Part shown: positions 6,628-9,224 of the stretch, one piece after another
How the letters are laid out: every line of letters starts with the position of its first letter
Position numbering within the stretch: position 1 is the first letter of the stretch
Assembly (NCBI GenBank): GCA_031281685.1
Contig: JAITFA010000151.1
Coordinates: 1 to 9,224, forward strand
DNA: 9,224 bases
Source: Treponema sp.
Lineage (GTDB): Bacteria > Spirochaetota > Spirochaetia > Treponematales > Breznakiellaceae
Direction of reading: 5' to 3'
Made by a program: the position numbers and the translations under genes
Notes under the pieces: generated by a model
The model's database searches: none
Told to the model about the DNA's origin: nothing
What the model saw: only the letters and a program-made list of their open reading frames with translations

Positions 6628-7382
6628 CACCGTTACGGGAGCGGATAAATTTCCTGAATGTTCCGGTGGATATTGTGCCGGAAGAGGGACTCCCTCTTGT
6701 TATTAACGAACTTGTGCAGACCAAAGAAGCAAAAAACATTGTCCTTCTTTCACTCTGGGACCTTCTGCGGGCGCGGGGAAACGGGGAATACCGCTCGTAC
6801 ATTATGAACGCCGCCCTAGTAATTCCCATCTCAAAAAGCCTAGTTAGTGGGGCGCAGTTTCTTACTGGTAAAAAAGTGATACGCTACATGCCTTTTAACT
6901 TCATCATCAAGTTGCTCATCCTCCTTGAGGAGCGGGAATTGTCCGTGTATCTTCTGGGAGGTAAGCTCAAAGTGCTTAAGAAGACCGAAAACAACATACG
7001 CTCAACCTTTCCCCGTCTGCATGTTGTGGGTCGTTATGAGGGCGGGTTCAAGAAACAGGATGCGGGCTTTATCATTAAGGCGATCAAAAAGGCAGCGCCA
7101 TCGTTACTTCTGGTAGGAAAAGGGGTTCGCGGGGAAGAACAATGGATAGCGCGGCATACCACCGAGTTAAACAGAGGGCTGCGGCTGTGGTGTAGTGATA
7201 TCTACGACGTATTCACGAAGAAAAAGCGGCACCCGTCTGACTTTACTTTTAACCACGGCATTGACTGGATAGGAATCTGTTTCCAGAACCCGCTCTATTT
7301 TCTCAGGTTCTTCCCTTATCTCTACTATAAAGTCCTGCTACTCGGATATTGGCTGTTTAAACGCGAGAAGCCGGCTCGATAG
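6597..7382 (+). CDS. Divergent WecG/TagA/CpsF-family glycosyltransferase-like protein
   Basis: Members of this family (GT26) transfer N-acetylmannosaminyl or similar sugars onto lipid-linked precursors at the inner face of the membrane. The 261-residue protein keeps the family skeleton: LNVPVDIV near the N-terminus, VYLLGGKLKVL (117-127), VVGRYEGGF (143-151), then PSLLLVGKGVRGEEQWI (168-184) and a C-terminal IDWIGICFQNPLYFLRFFP (222-240). Key motifs have drifted. The usual lpDG carrying the proposed catalytic Asp reads VIPISKS (75-81), GxGxPxQExW reads GKGVRGEEQW, and the GgxfDxxxGxxxRAP motif reads SDIYDVFTKKKRHPS. It may use another mechanism or substrate, or be non-catalytic. A hydrophobic, aromatic C-terminus (about 233-254) suggests membrane contact. 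ATG 6597 has GGAG (6585-6588) at 8 nt; the gene overlaps rsmE by 31 bp and converges with the next gene by 26 bp. Confidence 0.78.
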   Translation: MDTEQFHETVTPLRERINFLNVPVDIVPEEGLPLVINELVQTKEAKNIVLLSLWDLLRARGNGEYRSYIMNAALVIPISKSLVSGAQFLTGKKVIRYMPFNFIIKLLILLEERELSVYLLGGKLKVLKKTENNIRSTFPRLHVVGRYEGGFKKQDAGFIIKAIKKAAPSLLLVGKGVRGEEQWIARHTTELNRGLRLWCSDIYDVFTKKKRHPSDFTFNHGIDWIGICFQNPLYFLRFFPYLYYKVLLLGYWLFKREKPAR

Positions 7383-8112
7383 CGTCGTCTTTGAGCGCCG
7401 CCTTTAACGCAAGCTGCGCTGTTTTAGAAAAAAGGTCGCCCATGTATGCGGCCTCCCGCTCGGTTAAACTTGCGCGGGCAAAGATATCCCGTAAAAACCG
7501 TTCCTGCTCTTCCCGTCCGGGTCGTGTATAAAACCCCAGCAAAGACAAGGAATCACTGATCCGCTGTACAAGCTGCTCAAGCCGCGCCCGTTTCAGCGGA
7601 ATCCATTCCCCTGTTACCGCAGTATAGTCGCCCAGGGCGCGAAAGAGCGCATAGGCATATATCTGCACAGCGTGGGAAAGATTTAACGAAGGGAAAGCAT
7701 CATTAGCCGGAATGTGAGAGGCAAAGTTACACAGGGCAAGTTCCGCATCTTCAAGACCGGTGCGCTCATTGCCAAAGATGAGCGCACACTTACCGGCGCG
7801 TTCCCGGAGGAACAGTGCCAGTTCCTCCGGCGGCAGGGTAACGGACTTACGTCGGCTTCCCCGCCGCCGGGTCGTACCGACAACGAGCGAACAGTCCGCG
7901 ATAGCTTCCGCCAAAGTGTCTGACACCTGCGCCGCCTCCCACACATCAGCCGCGTGAATCGCTCGCGCCCTGATCACACCTTCGTCGAGTAAGGCAGGCG
8001 AAACAAGCCGGAGCGAGGCAAGCCCCGCGTTTTTCATGGCTCGGCACACAGCGCCCACATTCCCCGACTCTTCTGGCCGGCAAAGCACGATCACGATGTC
8101 GGCAAGACGCAT
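7357..8112 (-). CDS. trmJ: TrmJ-like tRNA (Cm32/Um32) 2'-O-methyltransferase
   Basis: This SPOUT enzyme of the TrmH/SpoU superfamily methylates ribose 2'-O, in TrmJ at tRNA position 32, using SAM. Numbered from ATG 8112 (251 residues), it shows motif 1 LCRPEESGNVGAVCRAMKNAG (10-30) with the expected catalytic Arg24, motif 2 IFGNERTGL (112-120) and motif 3 PSLNLSHAVQIYAYAL (141-156). The C-terminal helical extension (LEQLVQRISDSLSLLGFY, then RDIFARASLTEREAAYMGDL) is typical of TrmJ rather than TrmH. The frame is open further upstream to a TTG at 8149-8151, adding 13 residues without family similarity; AGAGGGGG lies close before that TTG, so the longer form is possible, but ATG 8112 fits the family start (MRLADIVIVL) better. 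Its 3' end overlaps the convergent glycosyltransferase gene by 26 bp. It lies downstream of the MerR gene on the same strand and probably shares its transcript. Confidence 0.86.
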   Translation of the reverse strand: MRLADIVIVLCRPEESGNVGAVCRAMKNAGLASLRLVSPALLDEGVIRARAIHAADVWEAAQVSDTLAEAIADCSLVVGTTRRRGSRRKSVTLPPEELALFLRERAGKCALIFGNERTGLEDAELALCNFASHIPANDAFPSLNLSHAVQIYAYALFRALGDYTAVTGEWIPLKRARLEQLVQRISDSLSLLGFYTRPGREEQERFLRDIFARASLTEREAAYMGDLFSKTAQLALKAALKDDAIEPASRV

Positions 8113-8149
8113 GACTGTTTGAATCCACGCGCTCGCATGAAGCGCGACC

Positions 8150-8193
8150 AAACCCCCTCTCTCACGATGGGGTTTAATCCCCCAACCCTTGGG
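8150..8193 (-). other. Alternative hairpins at the MerR stop / TrmJ leader
   Basis: Three stems can form on the minus-strand transcript: CCCAA-3 nt-TTGGG (8193-8181), GGGG (8182-8179) with CCCC (8172-8169), and AAACCCC (8175-8169) with GGGGTTT (8156-8150). The second competes with both others, because it shares its G-run with the first and its CCCC arm with the third. Only three T residues follow the last stem, so it is a poor terminator. The hairpins span the MerR stop codon and the possible TTG start of the TrmJ gene, so they could affect how much of the second gene is made. This regulatory role is inference. Confidence 0.4.
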
Positions 8194-8551
8194 TCAGAGA
8201 CTTTTTACTGAAGTATTCGATTTTGTGGGTTACTTTTTGCAGATGTTTCTGCATCTCCAATATTTGGGCTTCCACGTTTTTTTTGTGTTCCCGTAACAGT
8301 TCGCAGCGCTGTTGCAGAGTCGTATCCCCCTCAACGCTCAGTTCCACGAAGTTCTTGATCTGCTTGATGGACATACCTGTATTCTTGAGACAGCAGATCA
8401 AACTGAGCCATTCAAGGTCATTCTCCGAGTAAGAGCGTATACCGCTCTTAGTCCGTGCCACGCTTGGCAGGAGACCTTCATTCTCATAGTAACGCAAGAC
8501 ATGCGGGGGTAGCTTAGTTTTTTCCGAAACCTGTTTGATTGAATACGACAA
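8174..8551 (-). CDS. MerR-family transcriptional regulator, NmlR/AdhR-like
   Basis: This is a dimeric DNA-binding regulator. From TTG 8551 the protein is 125 residues: a winged helix-turn-helix at 1-70 (SYSIKQVSEKTKLPPHVLRYYENEGLLP, SGIRSYSENDLEWLSLI), then a long coiled-coil dimerisation helix (about 85-118, RCELLREHKKNVEAQILEMQ) and a short tail with no ligand-binding domain. This compact form, and Cys53-Cys54 where NmlR/AdhR regulators keep a thiol-sensing Cys, suggest response to electrophiles, aldehydes or nitrosative stress; this is inference from family resemblance. The start is decided by AAGGAG (8558-8563) exactly 6 nt before TTG 8551 and by a promoter whose start point would lie at about 8565. 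A further upstream in-frame TTG (8579-8581) would fall inside or before that promoter. It is followed at once by the TrmJ gene. Confidence 0.9.
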   Translation of the reverse strand: MSYSIKQVSEKTKLPPHVLRYYENEGLLPSVARTKSGIRSYSENDLEWLSLICCLKNTGMSIKQIKNFVELSVEGDTTLQQRCELLREHKKNVEAQILEMQKHLQKVTHKIEYFSKKSLTQGLGD

Positions 8552-8571
8552 GCGCGTCTCCTTACTCAAGA

Positions 8572-8600
8572 AGAATAGCAAAGAAAAAAGCGCTTGACAA
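8572..8600 (-). promoter_or_regulatory. Predicted promoter of the MerR-trmJ transcript
   Basis: On the minus strand, TTGTCA (8600-8595), an exact 17-bp spacer and TATTCT (8577-8572) form a strong sigma-70-type promoter. The expected start near 8565 lies just before the AAGGAG at 8563-8558. The 17-bp spacing differs from the 19-20 bp at promoters that MerR proteins activate, so this promoter is more likely constitutive or repressed. The -35 box overlaps a plus-strand TTGACA (8594-8599). Confidence 0.6.
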
Positions 8601-8838
8601 TCGCCTAATGACCCACGCTCTTAAAGTTTGAATCATCTTGTAGCGCAAACACCTATGGCACTAGACACCCTGTAGGCGCTGGGTCAAGTAAAAGATACGC
8701 ACAGCGTAGCTTAGACCATCTCTCACCTATGCGGTGTGTGTCTCATACTACGCGGTGTGTTCTTCACGTTAGTAGATTAGTGCAAGACTAACGCATGGTT
8801 AGAGGAACACTCATACGGAGGTGAGAGCGTCTTCTCCG
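8601..8838. other. Non-coding stretch with nested inverted repeats
   Basis: No reading frame here has a good start, ribosome site or recognisable motif on either strand. It holds GACCCA (8610-8615 region) facing TGGGTC (8680-8685), each flanked by CGC; AGCG (8642-8645) with CCTA (8652-8655) facing TAGG (8673-8676) and CGCT (8677-8680); CTCTCACCT (8720-8728) facing AGGTGAGAG (8819-8827), a perfect 9-bp pair; and CGTTAGT (8767-8773) facing ACTAACG (8787-8793), a 7-bp hairpin with a 13-nt loop. GCGGTGTGT occurs twice (8731-8739 and 8752-8760). A plus-strand TTGACA (8594-8599) has no matching -10 at normal spacing. It could be a relic or hold an RNA, but nothing identifies one. Confidence 0.55.
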
Positions 8839-8887
8839 CGTCTCTGGCACCAATGTCTCTGACACCGCCCGTCACCCCGCCAATACC

Positions 8888-8937
8888 TCTGACACCCGGA
8901 ATCGCTCGGTCAGCACACCACTGATAGTTGGGACACC
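8888..8937 (+). repeat. 50-bp direct repeat, copy 1
   Basis: Identical over all 50 bp to 9082-9131, at an offset of 194 bp. It begins TCTGACACCC and ends GTTGGGACACC. The flanking bases differ on both sides, so the boundaries are exact. Confidence 0.92.
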
Positions 8938-9081
8938 ACAGCTCTGACACCAACGTCTCTGACACCACGTCTCTGGCACCAGCAACGCCGCCAGTACCTC
9001 TGATACCTCTGAAACCACGTTTCTGGCACTAATGTCTCGATACCCGGAATCGCTTGGGACACCACATCTCTGACGCTAACG

Positions 9082-9131
9082 TCTGACACCCGGAATCGCT
9101 CGGTCAGCACACCACTGATAGTTGGGACACC
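9082..9131 (+). repeat. 50-bp direct repeat, copy 2
   Basis: Exact copy of 8888-8937. The perfect identity inside an otherwise diverged array suggests recent duplication or gene conversion. Confidence 0.92.
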
Positions 9132-9224
9132 TTAGCTCTGGCACTAACATCTCGACACCAACGTCTGACACCAGTAACACCTCTGACACCACGTCTCTAG
9201 CACCAGCAACGCCGCCAGTACCTC

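Larger units (their letters stand above)
8839..9224. repeat. Degenerate GACACC-rich minisatellite, cut by window edge
   Basis: The stretch is built from loosely repeated words of about 10-15 bp of the type TCTCTGACACC or TCTCTGGCACC; GACACC itself occurs 11 times, with variants GGCACC, GATACC and GAAACC. Superimposed on this are longer copies: an exact 50-bp direct repeat at 8888-8937 and 9082-9131, and a 44-bp repeat with one mismatch at 8957-9000 and 9181-9224. At 9043-9063 a shortened form of the 50-bp unit lacks an internal 22 bp. On the minus strand the words read GGTGTCAGAGAC, giving Gly-Val-Arg-Asp-like peptides, but frames shift repeatedly and are broken, so coding is unlikely. The array runs off the right edge. 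Confidence 0.85.

Noticed and set aside
8594..8626. Plus-strand promoter from the perfect TTGACA at 8594-8599
   Set aside because: No -10 box lies at 16-18 bp; the nearest candidate (TTAAAG) is 21 bp away, and the TTGACA is explained by overlap with the minus-strand TTGTCA.
8641..8710. tRNA or small structured RNA gene
   Set aside because: A short hairpin can be drawn, but there is no cloverleaf, T-loop sequence or CCA-like end.
8777..9110. Two small minus-strand reading frames giving Val-Arg-Asp-rich peptides
   Set aside because: They follow the repeat words, change frame between modules, have no ribosome-binding sites and resemble no known protein.

Overview
This window reads as a stretch of bacterial chromosome, most likely from a spirochaete of the Treponema group. 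The clues are Treponema-like DnaJ, DnaK and GrpE proteins, a remnant of the AAA-ATPase-like/PD-(D/E)XK protein family that is greatly expanded in Treponema, and moderate G+C with short repeats between genes. The organism call is inferred from protein resemblance and was not tested by a search.

Layout. (1) Positions 1-331 hold a 42-bp tandem repeat that runs off the left edge and abuts a small decayed AAA-ATPase-like gene fragment on the minus strand. (2) Positions 332-4144 are a complete minus-strand chaperone operon, grpE-dnaK-dnaJ, with no hrcA gene and no visible CIRCE element. A two-part motif (TAAGTATGTT, 5-6 bp, CATAACAA) sits upstream of both grpE and dnaK, and both internal spacers carry small inverted repeats sharing the words TTAGCGG and GGATAGCGG. 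(3) Positions 4145-4315 form a divergent promoter region. (4) Positions 4316-7382 are a plus-strand operon of three overlapping genes: an S41 C-terminal processing protease, rsmE (16S rRNA U1498 methyltransferase) and a divergent WecG/TagA/CpsF-type glycosyltransferase. (5) Positions 7357-8551 hold two minus-strand genes, a MerR-family regulator (NmlR/AdhR-like) followed by a TrmJ-like tRNA 2'-O-methyltransferase. The TrmJ gene overlaps the glycosyltransferase tail to tail. (6) Positions 8582-9224 contain no convincing gene. They hold nested inverted repeats, then a degenerate GACACC-rich minisatellite with 50-bp and 44-bp duplications that continues past the right edge.

Functionally, the chaperone operon encodes the full DnaK cycle: DnaJ delivers substrate and stimulates ATP hydrolysis, DnaK binds the client, and GrpE exchanges nucleotide. 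The divergent operon couples an envelope protease with a ribosome-modifying enzyme and a probable envelope glycan enzyme. The right-hand pair couples a putative thiol/electrophile-sensing regulator with a tRNA modification enzyme. Most of the window is conserved housekeeping sequence. I do not see a new defence or mobile system; the less ordinary material is the repeats at both ends, the shared motif in the heat-shock operon, and the glycosyltransferase that lacks its family's expected catalytic motifs.
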